Below are positions 32,180 through 40,234 of a stretch of DNA of 40,267 bases, piece by piece. The notes below the pieces were generated by a model. That model worked only from the letters and a program-made list of their open reading frames with translations. It made no database searches and had not been told where the DNA came from. Numbering within the stretch: the first letter of the stretch is position 1; each line of letters begins with the position of its first letter. A program made the position numbers and the translations under genes. Origin of the DNA: Agrobacterium albertimagni AOL15 (GTDB lineage Bacteria; Pseudomonadota; Alphaproteobacteria; Rhizobiales; Rhizobiaceae); NCBI RefSeq assembly GCF_000300855.1, contig NZ_ALJF01000020.1:1-40267 (forward strand), read 5' to 3'.

Positions 32180-33176
32180 CGGCATATCCGAAATGTGCGA
32201 GTGTGCGGCCAAGGCCGACATGGACGTAATAGAGGCTGTTCTGCAGCGATCCGAGGCGGCGGGCGGTCATGATCGCCTTCAATGGCGAGAGGGTCAGCAG
32301 GGCGATGCTCTTCAAGAAGACCCGCACAGATCCAAAGGGCTGCCCCGCGCGCCGTCCGTTTTCGACCAGGCTGGAGATGACACCATCGCGAATGCCGCGC
32401 GCGCGCAGCCACGATCGTTCAAGACGGTTTGCAGGCACGGTTTCGTGTACCGGAGCCTCGTGACACCAGGCGGCTTTGAAACCCTTGCGCACGGACTGAT
32501 CGATGAAGTTTGCATCTCCGCCACCGGTGAAGTTGAACCTCGGGTCGAGAAACGGATAGATGTTTGCCTCAAGCAGGGCACGCGAGACCAGGAGATTGCC
32601 GGAGGAATAGAGGAGCGGCACAAGCCCCGTGGTCTGATATGGCGGCGTGAACACCGGATGCCGGGGCACGTCGCCCGTTTCAGTCGTCGGGAAGACCGGC
32701 ACTTGCGGGCCACCGACCAGATCGGCACCGAACATTTCCCGGGTACTGCTCATGGCCTCGATCCAGTCCGGATCAGCGATCTCGTCATCATCGATGACCA
32801 GCAGATGACTCATGTTGGGAAAGTGCTGCAGCGCCGTCAGCCAGGCGGCATTATAGGCGTTGCAATTGCCCCTGAGCGTTTCGACAATCAGGATACCGTT
32901 GATCTGCCCTGTTTCGAACAGGGGCCGGGCCGCCACCCCACCCTCGCGGCGATCGCTGTCATTGTCGACCAGCACGATAGCATATCGACGGTTCGTCCTT
33001 TGGGCCGCAAGACTTTCAAGCGTCTTGAGAAGGTGCACAGGGCGCCGAAAGGTCGGCACCGTGACCACGACGGTGACGGCGTCATGCGCCAGATCAGGCG
33101 TCTGCGTAACCAGCTCGATGTGATCCGGTAAGGCCAATCGGGAGCTCTTTCGAATGTGCGGAACTTCGTCGAGCAA
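32148..33176 (-). CDS. Glycosyltransferase family 2
   Basis: A 342-residue GT-A glycosyltransferase. The first beta strand and donor loop TVVVTVPTFRRP are at residues 35-46, VDNDSD follows at 70-75, and the metal-binding DxD appears as VIDDDE at 127-132, with GGGDANFIDQ and WCHEAPVHE in the acceptor half. A short C-terminal amphipathic region may associate with the membrane. It should extend a polysaccharide repeat unit. The start is TTG at 33176 without a strong ribosome site, so the exact N-terminus is uncertain. It overlaps the ligase/polymerase gene and follows GH5 by 57 bases, suggesting a three-gene minus-strand unit. Confidence 0.88.
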   Translation of the reverse strand: MLDEVPHIRKSSRLALPDHIELVTQTPDLAHDAVTVVVTVPTFRRPVHLLKTLESLAAQRTNRRYAIVLVDNDSDRREGGVAARPLFETGQINGILIVETLRGNCNAYNAAWLTALQHFPNMSHLLVIDDDEIADPDWIEAMSSTREMFGADLVGGPQVPVFPTTETGDVPRHPVFTPPYQTTGLVPLLYSSGNLLVSRALLEANIYPFLDPRFNFTGGGDANFIDQSVRKGFKAAWCHEAPVHETVPANRLERSWLRARGIRDGVISSLVENGRRAGQPFGSVRVFLKSIALLTLSPLKAIMTARRLGSLQNSLYYVHVGLGRTLAHFGYADEQYRHTDGR

Positions 33177-33208
33177 ATACCAAAACTGTTGATACCAGCT
33201 TAACCCCT

Positions 33209-33227
33209 CAGCCGTTTCGGACGGCTG
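33209..33227. other. Hairpin between GH5 and GT2 genes
   Basis: CAGCCGT and ACGGCTG form a 7-bp stem with a 5-base loop, 6 bases past the GH5 stop codon. There is no T tract on the minus strand, so it may be a processing or attenuation hairpin within the GH5-GT2-ligase unit rather than a full terminator. Confidence 0.45.
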
Positions 33228-33233
33228 GCGGCC

Positions 33234-34310
33234 TCAGGGACGCTCAAGGCCCGGACAGCCTTCCGACGCACCGAGGAAATCGTTGAGCACGGGTGCAAGA
33301 CCACTGAGCTGCGGCCGGTCTCCGTTCTTGGTCGGCTGGATGTTGAGCTCTTCGGTCTCGGGCCACCAGTCACCCGCCGCCCAATAGGTCCAGCCGATCC
33401 ACGAACTCTTGTCTTCGTCGAGCAGCTTGACCACCTCCGTCAGCACCGCCGTACATTCCGGCGTTCCGGGAACACCGAACTCGCCGAGGAAGCCTCGCTG
33501 ACCGGTTTTCTTCAACCAGTCTCCGACCTCGCTGATAGCATCAACCGCATCGGCAGCACGGCTGCAATTGTTCAGGGTGCCTGAGAAGTCATCGTCGAAA
33601 TACTGGTGGATCTCGAAGGCGTAATTGTTTGCCGGGTCCTTGATGCTCAAAAGCACCTCGGCATTCGCCCCGCCATACCAGTCGCCGAACCAGCTATGCG
33701 CCCCCGTCCAGGACGTACCCGGAACCAGAATGAGATTGTCTGCACCAACCTCACGAATGCCCGCGATTGCTTCGTTGGCGACATCACGCCAATCCGTCGA
33801 TGAGATGTCGAAGGGCTCGTTCATCAGGCCGAAGACCACATGTCGATCTCCTTCAAACTCCTTCGCCAGCCGCTGCCAGAAATCGACAAAGGCCGAAGTC
33901 GGAACCTCGTCGGTTCCGATCAGCTTCTCGAAATAGCGTGCATAGTTGTGGGGATCGAGGATCACCGTCTGATTGAAGGTTCCGATCGTTGCGACAGTTT
34001 CCTTGAGACGGCTGAGCTCGGCGGGGTCGAAGTCGCTGTTCAGCTTCGGCTGCAAGCGCTCCCACAAAAAGGGGAGCCGCACGGTATTGAAACCCTTGCC
34101 CGCAAAATAGGTAATCGTTTCCAGCGAAGGATAGATATAGCCTTCGCCGAATACGCCTTGCAGATTGCCGAACTCGGCACCGGCCAGGTTTATGCCGCGA
34201 AAGCACGCGTCACTCGACGCGACAGTTGAGCCCGATGGCGTGGCCATGGCCATGGCCATGGCCATGGCCAGCGCAGCGGAAATCAGGCCAAGCGTCAAAT
34301 TCCGTTTCAT
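33234..34310 (-). CDS. Secreted glycoside hydrolase family 5 (endo-beta-glucanase-like)
   Basis: A 358-residue exported glycanase. From ATG 34310 (GGTGG upstream) a Sec signal peptide runs to about residue 24-33, with an odd Ala-Met repeat in its core. The GH5 barrel follows: FRGINLAGAEFG at 37-48, NTVRLPFLWERL near 75, the acid/base Glu165 in GLMNEPFD, HQYFD near 235, and nucleophile Glu277 in FLGEFGVPG, so it should be active. Members cut beta-1,4-glucans and related chains. Beside polysaccharide genes it most likely trims or releases the locus's own polymer, or plant cellulose. No carbohydrate-binding module is visible. Confidence 0.92.
   Translation of the reverse strand: MKRNLTLGLISAALAMAMAMAMATPSGSTVASSDACFRGINLAGAEFGNLQGVFGEGYIYPSLETITYFAGKGFNTVRLPFLWERLQPKLNSDFDPAELSRLKETVATIGTFNQTVILDPHNYARYFEKLIGTDEVPTSAFVDFWQRLAKEFEGDRHVVFGLMNEPFDISSTDWRDVANEAIAGIREVGADNLILVPGTSWTGAHSWFGDWYGGANAEVLLSIKDPANNYAFEIHQYFDDDFSGTLNNCSRAADAVDAISEVGDWLKKTGQRGFLGEFGVPGTPECTAVLTEVVKLLDEDKSSWIGWTYWAAGDWWPETEELNIQPTKNGDRPQLSGLAPVLNDFLGASEGCPGLERP
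34242..34270. repeat. Hexanucleotide tandem repeat in the GH5 signal peptide
   Basis: GGCCAT is repeated four times plus five bases (29 bp). On the minus strand it encodes alternating Ala and Met in the hydrophobic core of the signal peptide. Gain or loss of a unit keeps the reading frame but changes the core by two residues. Confidence 0.9.
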
Positions 34311-34743
34311 GGTTCTCAACCCACCTTGTCCTGTATTCGCAGAGGTTTTAGCGGGAGACTGGCCCGATGTCATTCTGGTTCTACCGGCAGTATTCATGCG
34401 TGGGGTCCACACCGCGTCGCAAATCACACTTTGTCGAGCGACGCCGCAAGACATCCCTAGGCAGGCATGCACAAATCGCTGGCAATCGATGAGAACAGCG
34501 TTGCAGATTTCACCTTGATCACGAGACGAACGGCGAAGATGCGCCCTGGAAAGACGCAATGGGAACGGGGTTTTGCATTTCCTGGCCTAATCTCTGGCCA
34601 TCACAAAGGAGCGGAAACCGCCGGCGCGCGGGTCGCCTGCTCTGGAAAGACGATGAGGATCAGCAACACGGCACGCTTCCGATCGTGTCGGACATGCGAT
34701 AGAGACACGGCGCCTGTGCCATGCCGAGGAGATGAGAGAACCG
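34311..34743. other. Intergenic region between GH5 and purU
   Basis: A 433-base divergent gap. A plus-strand frame that opens at 34467 and runs into purU has no ribosome site or homology and is discounted. I see no strong palindrome apart from TCCGA/TCGGA near 34679-34693, and no RNA gene. It must hold the promoters of both flanking genes. Confidence 0.5.
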
Positions 34744-35628
34744 ATGACGAGCTATGTTTTGACCGTATCCTGCCAATCGACCCGCGGCATCGTGGCGGCG
34801 ATTTCCGGCTATCTCGCGGAGCAGGGCTGCAACATCGTCGATAGCTCGCAGTTCGACGACCTGCATACGGGCCAGTTCTTCATGCGCATTTCCTTCATCT
34901 CCGAGGAAGGTGCCAACGAAGCCAAGCTCGAGAAGGGCTTCGTACCCGTCGCCGAGAAGTTCGGCATGAACTGGAACCTGCATGACGCCGCCAAGCGCAT
35001 GAAGGTCCTCCTGATGGTGTCGCGCTTCGGACACTGCCTGAACGACCTTCTCTATCGCTGGAAGATCGGCGCGCTGCCGATCGAGATCGTCGGGGTCGTG
35101 TCCAATCATTTCGACTACCAGAAGGTCGTCGTGAATCACGACATTCCCTTCCACCACATCAAGGTGACGAAGGAAAACAAGCCGGAAGCCGAAGCCCGGA
35201 TCATGGACCTCGTCGAGCAGACGGGCACCGAACTGATCGTCCTCGCCCGCTACATGCAGGTCCTCTCCGACGACATGTGCAAGAAGATGTCCGGCAAGAT
35301 CATCAACATCCACCACTCTTTCCTGCCGAGTTTCAAGGGCGCAAACCCCTACAAGCAGGCCTTCGAACGCGGCGTGAAGCTGATCGGTGCGACCGCGCAC
35401 TATGTTACAGCCGACCTCGACGAAGGTCCGATCATCGAGCAGGACGTCGCCCGCATCACCCATGCCCAGTCGGCGGATGATTATGTCTCGATCGGCCGCG
35501 ACGTCGAAAGCCAGGTGCTGGCGCGGGCGATCCATGCCCATATCCATCACCGCACCTTCATCAATGGCAACCGCACCGTGGTCTTCCCGGCAAGCCCGGG
35601 CTCTTATGCCTCCGAGCGCATGGGCTGA
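34744..35628 (+). CDS. purU: Formyltetrahydrofolate deformylase
   Basis: Hydrolyses 10-formyl-tetrahydrofolate to formate and tetrahydrofolate, balancing one-carbon pools and feeding PurT. The 294-residue protein has an N-terminal ACT domain (YVLTVSCQSTRGIVAAISGYL through about residue 80) and a formyltransferase-like C-terminal domain with the catalytic triad Asn188, His190 and Asp226 in IINIHHSFLPSF and DLDEGP. The ATG at 34744 is chosen with GAGGAGATGAG upstream; an ATG at 34732 sits directly on the ribosome site. It stands alone with its own terminator. Confidence 0.95.
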   Translation: MTSYVLTVSCQSTRGIVAAISGYLAEQGCNIVDSSQFDDLHTGQFFMRISFISEEGANEAKLEKGFVPVAEKFGMNWNLHDAAKRMKVLLMVSRFGHCLNDLLYRWKIGALPIEIVGVVSNHFDYQKVVVNHDIPFHHIKVTKENKPEAEARIMDLVEQTGTELIVLARYMQVLSDDMCKKMSGKIINIHHSFLPSFKGANPYKQAFERGVKLIGATAHYVTADLDEGPIIEQDVARITHAQSADDYVSIGRDVESQVLARAIHAHIHHRTFINGNRTVVFPASPGSYASERMG

Positions 35629-35634
35629 ATATGG

Positions 35635-35667
35635 AAAGGGCGTCGGAAACGGCGCCCTTCGTCTTTT
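35635..35667 (+). terminator. Intrinsic terminator of purU
   Basis: AAGGGCG (35636-35642) pairs with CGCCCTT (35653-35659), with an inner CG/CG pair closing a GAAA tetraloop, then CGTCTTTT. It begins 8 bases past the purU stop. Confidence 0.85.
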
Positions 35668-35743
35668 CCGACCATGGCTCTGCGGGATAGACGCGACACT
35701 AGGCTCTGCTAATCTCCCGACATGATTCCCTGGGAGGAAACGT

Positions 35744-38671
35744 ATGGCCGACTCGGCTCTGCTCCAGCGCACCGAACTGCCGCGCCCGAACGTCACGCTG
35801 GCCGATGCCAAGGTCATCTTCAACGAATTCTACGGCTTCAGCGGCACGATCCGGGAACTCGGCAGCCAGCAGGACCGCAATTTCCTGATCGACACCGGCG
35901 AAGAGCGGCTCGTCCTCAAGGTCACACGGGCTGACTATCCCCAGCCGGAACTGGATGCCCAGAACAGGGCCATGGAGCACCTGCGCAATCTGGATCTCGG
36001 ATTGCGCATACCCGAGCCGATCCCCGCCCTGACTGGCGAATACATCCCCCAGATCGAAGTGGGCGGGCAGTATTACTGGGTGAGGCTCCTGTCCTATCTG
36101 GATGGCGAGCCCCTGACGCGCCAGAAGTACCTCGCTCCCGAGGTCGTGGCGTCTTTCGGTGACGTAGTCGCCCGGATCGCAGGCGGGCTCAAGGACTTCC
36201 GTCACGCCGGACTGGAACGGGAACTGCAATGGGATCTGCGACGCGCAGGACCGGTCGCCCTGCACCTCCTGAAATCGGTCGCGGACCAGAAACAGCGGGA
36301 CCGGATTGCCAAGGCGATGATCATGGCGGTGAAGCGCCTGCAGCCACTGGCCTCCGAACTGCGTATTCAAGCCATTCATCACGACATCACTGACGACAAT
36401 GTCGTGGCTACGCCGAACGCAACCGGCCGCCTGATGCCAGATGGCGTGATCGACTTCGGTGATGTTCTCTATGGATGGCTGGTGGCAGACCTCGCGGTGG
36501 CTTGTGCCGCGCTCCTGCACCATGCCGATGGTGACCCCTTCTACATCCTGCCCGCCGTCAAGGCCTTCCACGCGCGCTACCCGCTGAGCGAAGCGGAATT
36601 GAAAGCGCTCTGGCCGCTGATCGTCGCGCGCGCGGGCGTGCTTGTCGCAAGCAGCGAACAGCAGCTGTCGATCGACCCCGACAACGACTATGTGCTCGGC
36701 AATATCGAGCACGAGCGGACGATTTTCGAGGTGGCGACCTCCGTGCCCTACCCGTTGATGGAAGCCGCTATCCTGGATGCCGCCGGCATGCTTCCGGACG
36801 AGCCGGAGCTGATGATGTCCCATCCGCTTCTTCCCTCGCTTGCACCCGCAGACTTCCTTCTGACGGACCTGACGGTGACGAGCCCGGACCTGCCGCGCGA
36901 CACCTGGAGCGACCAAGAGATCGACTGGAAGCTTCTGGCCCGGGCAGCCATGGAGACGGGCGTTTCGTCGACCCGCTATGGCGAATTCCGTCTGTCCTAC
37001 ACCAAGCCTCTGTCCCCAACGCCGCCAGCGACCTTCGCCCTGCATATTGATGTCTGCCTGCCAGGCGCCACGGAAGCCTTCGCGCCCTTCGACGGGACCA
37101 TTCTGCTCGACGGCCATCACCTGATCCTGTCATCGCCCGAACTTTCGCTTCATCTGGATGGCATCGACTGCAGCCTGGAAGACGGCGCGACCGTCAAGGC
37201 CGGCGACGCAATCGGTACGGTTGCCGGCGCAGCCGGCGGCGTCGGCGGCCTGCGCATCCAGCTTTGCCGCGATCCGGATCTCGTCCCGCCACTCTTTGCC
37301 AAGCCGCAGCAAAGCGCAGTCTGGCGTCGCATATGCCCCTCACCTTCTCCGCTGCTCGGCGTCGGCGTCGATGCACCCGCACCGGAGAGCAAAGCGCTGC
37401 TGGAGCGGCGCAAGAAGAGCTTCGCCAAACCGCAGAAGAACTACTATGTCGACCCGCCACAGATCGAACGGGGCTGGCGAGAGCATCTCTTCGACATGAA
37501 CGGCCGCGCCTATCTCGATATGGTCAACAATGTCACGATCCTCGGCCACGGCAATCCGCGCTTGGCGGAGGCGGTCGACAGACAATGGGCCATGCTCAAC
37601 ACGAACTCGCGCTTTCACTACGCCGCCGTCGCCGAATTCTCGGATCGCCTCGCGTCGCTCGCGCCAGAGGGGCTCGATACCGTCTTCCTCGTGAATTCGG
37701 GCTCCGAAGCCGTGGATCTCGCGCTGCGGCTCGCCTGGGCCCATAGCGGCCACCGCAACATCCTGAGCCTCCTCGAAGCCTATCACGGCTGGACAGTCGC
37801 CAGCGATGCGGTTTCCACCTCACTAGCCGACAATCCCCGCGCCCTGGAAACACGTCCGGACTGGGTTCATCCGGTGATGTCGCCAAACACCTACCGCGGC
37901 AAGTATCGCGGCGAGGGCGCGACCGATGGCTATGTCGAGGCGGTCACAGCAAAAATCGCCGAGATCGAAGAGGCTGGCGGAAAGCTGGGCGGCTTCATCG
38001 CAGAGAGCGTGTATGGCAATGCCGGTGGCATTCCGCTTCCGCCGGGCTATCTCAGCGCTGTCTACGCGCTCGTCCGCGAGCGTGGAGGTCTCTGCATCGC
38101 CGACGAAGTTCAGGTCGGATACGGCCGCCTCGGTCATCATTTCTGGGGCTTCGAACAGCAGGGCGTCATCCCGGACATCATCACGGTCGCCAAGGGCATG
38201 GGCAATGGCCAGCCGCTCGGCGCGGTGATCACCAGGCGCGAGATCGCCGACAGCCTCGAAAAAGAGGGCTATTTCTTCTCATCCTCCGGCGGCAGCCCCG
38301 TGAGCTGTGTCGTCGGCATGACCGTTCTCGACATCATGCGGGACGAAAACCTCCAGCAAAATGCCCGAGACACGGGTGACCATCTGAAGGCACGGCTCGA
38401 GGCGCTCGGGCAACGTTTCCCGATCGTGGGCGCCGTGCATGGGATGGGCCTCTATCTCGGACTGGAATTCGTGCGTGATCGCGAGACGCTGGAACCTGCG
38501 ACGGAAGAAACTGCAGCCATCTGCGACCGTCTGCTTGATCTCGGCGTCATCATGCAACCGACGGGCGATCATCTTAACGTTTTGAAAATAAAGCCGCCGC
38601 TCTGCCTGAGCCGCGAGAGCGCCGATTTCTTCGCGGACATGCTGGAAAAGGTGCTTTCCGATGGCTGGTGA
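35744..38671 (+). CDS. Fusion: APH-type kinase, M23-like domain, class III PLP enzyme
   Basis: A 975-residue cytoplasmic enzyme in three parts. Residues 20-340 are an aminoglycoside-phosphotransferase-type kinase with the catalytic loop H212-x-D214-xxxx-N219 and metal motif DFGD (237-240). Residues 435-530 resemble an M23 peptidase/biotinyl fold, but the zinc ligands (HxH) are missing, so it is probably structural. Residues 550-975 are a class III PLP enzyme with NSGSEAVDLA (651-660), HGW, Asp787 in ADEVQ and Lys817 in TVAKGMG. The last part is closest to the AGXT2L phospholyases, and the kinase to hydroxylysine kinase. Kinase plus phospholyase suggests phosphorylation of a hydroxy-amine followed by PLP-dependent elimination. 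An omega-aminotransferase is the alternative. The substrate is unknown. Confidence 0.88.
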   Translation: MADSALLQRTELPRPNVTLADAKVIFNEFYGFSGTIRELGSQQDRNFLIDTGEERLVLKVTRADYPQPELDAQNRAMEHLRNLDLGLRIPEPIPALTGEYIPQIEVGGQYYWVRLLSYLDGEPLTRQKYLAPEVVASFGDVVARIAGGLKDFRHAGLERELQWDLRRAGPVALHLLKSVADQKQRDRIAKAMIMAVKRLQPLASELRIQAIHHDITDDNVVATPNATGRLMPDGVIDFGDVLYGWLVADLAVACAALLHHADGDPFYILPAVKAFHARYPLSEAELKALWPLIVARAGVLVASSEQQLSIDPDNDYVLGNIEHERTIFEVATSVPYPLMEAAILDAAGMLPDEPELMMSHPLLPSLAPADFLLTDLTVTSPDLPRDTWSDQEIDWKLLARAAMETGVSSTRYGEFRLSYTKPLSPTPPATFALHIDVCLPGATEAFAPFDGTILLDGHHLILSSPELSLHLDGIDCSLEDGATVKAGDAIGTVAGAAGGVGGLRIQLCRDPDLVPPLFAKPQQSAVWRRICPSPSPLLGVGVDAPAPESKALLERRKKSFAKPQKNYYVDPPQIERGWREHLFDMNGRAYLDMVNNVTILGHGNPRLAEAVDRQWAMLNTNSRFHYAAVAEFSDRLASLAPEGLDTVFLVNSGSEAVDLALRLAWAHSGHRNILSLLEAYHGWTVASDAVSTSLADNPRALETRPDWVHPVMSPNTYRGKYRGEGATDGYVEAVTAKIAEIEEAGGKLGGFIAESVYGNAGGIPLPPGYLSAVYALVRERGGLCIADEVQVGYGRLGHHFWGFEQQGVIPDIITVAKGMGNGQPLGAVITRREIADSLEKEGYFFSSSGGSPVSCVVGMTVLDIMRDENLQQNARDTGDHLKARLEALGQRFPIVGAVHGMGLYLGLEFVRDRETLEPATEETAAICDRLLDLGVIMQPTGDHLNVLKIKPPLCLSRESADFFADMLEKVLSDGW

Positions 38672-38832
38672 CGGCAGACGCAGTCACTACCATCGTCCTA
38701 ATGCGGCTCTCCGAAACCCGATGATCACGTAAAGGAAGCGCAAAGCCCAAAACTGGGTAAACTAAATGGCAGCTTCACAGCGTTTTGGAGAGTGGTCTAT
38801 CTTCGGACAGAACAGCAGCCGAAGGAATATCC

Positions 38833-39240
38833 ATGCCCATCATACCGGAGCAAATCGCCAGTGATCTGTTGATCTGGGCCGTCGCTCTGTTCGTCATCAA
38901 GCATTTCCTGGCGGATTTTCTGCTTCAGACCAGCTGGATGGCACACGGCAAGGAGCGGCTTGAAGGGTGGATGGCCCCCTTGCTCGCGCATATAACCGTG
39001 CATGCCTTGGGAACGCTGTTGATCGCCCTGCTGATGGCACCGCAACTCGCCTGGCTTGCGGTGATCGACCTCATCATTCACGGACTGATTGATCGGACCA
39101 AGGCTCTGGTCCAGCAGCGTTATCATTTCAAGGTGGAGCAAGCCGCCTACTGGTGGCTCTTGGGCACCGACCAGACCCTGCACCATTTGACCCATCTCGC
39201 GCTCGCCGTCTGGATTGCGACTGCAGCAACTTCACTGTGA
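38833..39240 (+). CDS. DUF3307 membrane protein
   Basis: A 135-residue inner-membrane protein with four hydrophobic segments, matching DUF3307: KHFLADFLLQTSWM near 23-36, then HITVHALGTLL and the DLIIHGLIDRTKA block, and DQTLHHLTHLA near the end. The repeated His and Asp in or near the helices are characteristic of the family, which has no assigned function. The ATG at 38833 follows AAGGAA; an upstream extension to 38785 lacks support. It stands alone, convergent with the LysR gene 4 bases away. The 160-base gap before it holds nothing I recognise. Confidence 0.85.
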   Translation: MPIIPEQIASDLLIWAVALFVIKHFLADFLLQTSWMAHGKERLEGWMAPLLAHITVHALGTLLIALLMAPQLAWLAVIDLIIHGLIDRTKALVQQRYHFKVEQAAYWWLLGTDQTLHHLTHLALAVWIATAATSL

Positions 39241-39244
39241 ACCA

Positions 39245-40138
39245 CTAGGGCTGGGCGAGTTCCTTGACGATCCAATCCCGGAAGGCGACGAGCGGCGGAT
39301 AGGCCGCCCTCTCCCGCGGAAAGGCGAGATAATATCGTTGCGCGCTCTGCATCGGACGATCGACGGCAGCCACCAACTCGCCGCGCGCGAGTTCCTCCTG
39401 GATGAGGAAGGTCGGAAGCAGCGCCACGCCCAGGCCGCCGATCGCTGCCTGTGATGCAGTTGCGAACTGGTCGAAGAGCATGCCGTGAACATTCTCGAAG
39501 GCGACACCGGTTTCCGTGAACCAGCGTTCCCAGGCATCCGGCCGGGTCGTGAGATGCAGCAGCGGCACGCGCAGAAGATCGGATGGCGCTTCGATCGCAT
39601 GCGCCTGTTTGAAGTCCGGGCTGCATGCCGGTATCGTCTCCTCTCGCATCAGAAGCGTCAATTCAGCGCCAGGCCACACGGCATCACCGAAATGAATCGC
39701 GGCATCGATGGAGTCCAGACGGAAATCAAAGGGTGAGAGCCGCGTCACCAGATTGATCGTGATGCCGGGATTGCCGGCGAGAAATTGCCCCAGCCGCGGG
39801 GCGAGCCAACGGGCACCGAATGTCGGCAGGATCGCAAGGTTGAGCGTACCGCCATGTGGATTGGCCCGCAGGTTCAGGGACGCGCTGGAGATACGGCGAA
39901 GCGCTTCCCGGATCTCGCGGGCATAGCTGTCCCCGGCGACCGTCAATCGGATGGTCTGGCGCTCCCGCAGGAAAAGCTCGACACCGAGCTGGCTTTCGAG
40001 TGCCTTGATCTGTCGGCTGACCGCGCTCTGCGTGAGATCGAGCTCCCGTGCCGCCGCCGTGATGCTTCCCGTCCGGGCCGCGGCCTCGAATGCAGTGAGC
40101 AGCGACAGCGATGGAAGGAAACGTCGGGCAGGCAGCAT
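39245..40138 (-). CDS. LysR-family regulator, GcvA-like
   Basis: A 297-residue transcription factor. The winged helix-turn-helix is at about 7-65 (PSLSLLTAFEAAARTGSITA, then DLTQSAVSRQIKALESQLG), followed by the effector domain with GTLNLAILPTFGARWLAPRL and AAIHFGDAVWPGA, both hallmarks of the GcvA/AmpR branch. This branch often regulates a divergently transcribed amino-acid or one-carbon gene; here a gene appears to start on the plus strand at 40235. The ATG at 40138 is favoured since AAGG lies at proper spacing; the ATG at 40144 is nearly on top of it. Confidence 0.9.
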   Translation of the reverse strand: MLPARRFLPSLSLLTAFEAAARTGSITAAARELDLTQSAVSRQIKALESQLGVELFLRERQTIRLTVAGDSYAREIREALRRISSASLNLRANPHGGTLNLAILPTFGARWLAPRLGQFLAGNPGITINLVTRLSPFDFRLDSIDAAIHFGDAVWPGAELTLLMREETIPACSPDFKQAHAIEAPSDLLRVPLLHLTTRPDAWERWFTETGVAFENVHGMLFDQFATASQAAIGGLGVALLPTFLIQEELARGELVAAVDRPMQSAQRYYLAFPRERAAYPPLVAFRDWIVKELAQP

Positions 40139-40234
40139 GGTCATGCCTTTTTGGAATGATCTCTTGAGAATTTATCGCTGGAATGGCGTAGAATGCTCTT
40201 CTAGAAATCACAAGACTGTACGGGGCGGAATGAC
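40139..40234. promoter_or_regulatory. Divergent control region of the GcvA-like regulator
   Basis: A 96-base AT-rich region. TGGAATG occurs at 40152 and again about 28 bases later, with TAGAATG following, so three near-identical heptamers are arrayed across it. They may be regulator half-sites. GCGGA near 40226 would serve as ribosome site for a plus-strand start at 40235. Confidence 0.35.

Noticed and set aside
33209..33227. Intrinsic terminator after GH5
   Set aside because: The stem is only 7 bp and no T tract follows on the minus strand.
34242..34270. Phase-variable on/off switch by the GGCCAT repeat
   Set aside because: The unit is six bases, so changes cannot shift the frame; only length tuning remains possible.
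34467..34844. 125-codon plus-strand frame before and into purU
   Set aside because: Overlaps the ACT domain of purU in another frame and has no start signal.
35699..37120. 473-codon minus-strand frame
   Set aside because: Antisense to the kinase/PLP fusion; no ribosome site or family match.
35744..38671. Active M23 peptidase in the middle of the fusion protein
   Set aside because: The zinc-binding His residues and HxH motif are not present, so peptidase activity is unlikely.
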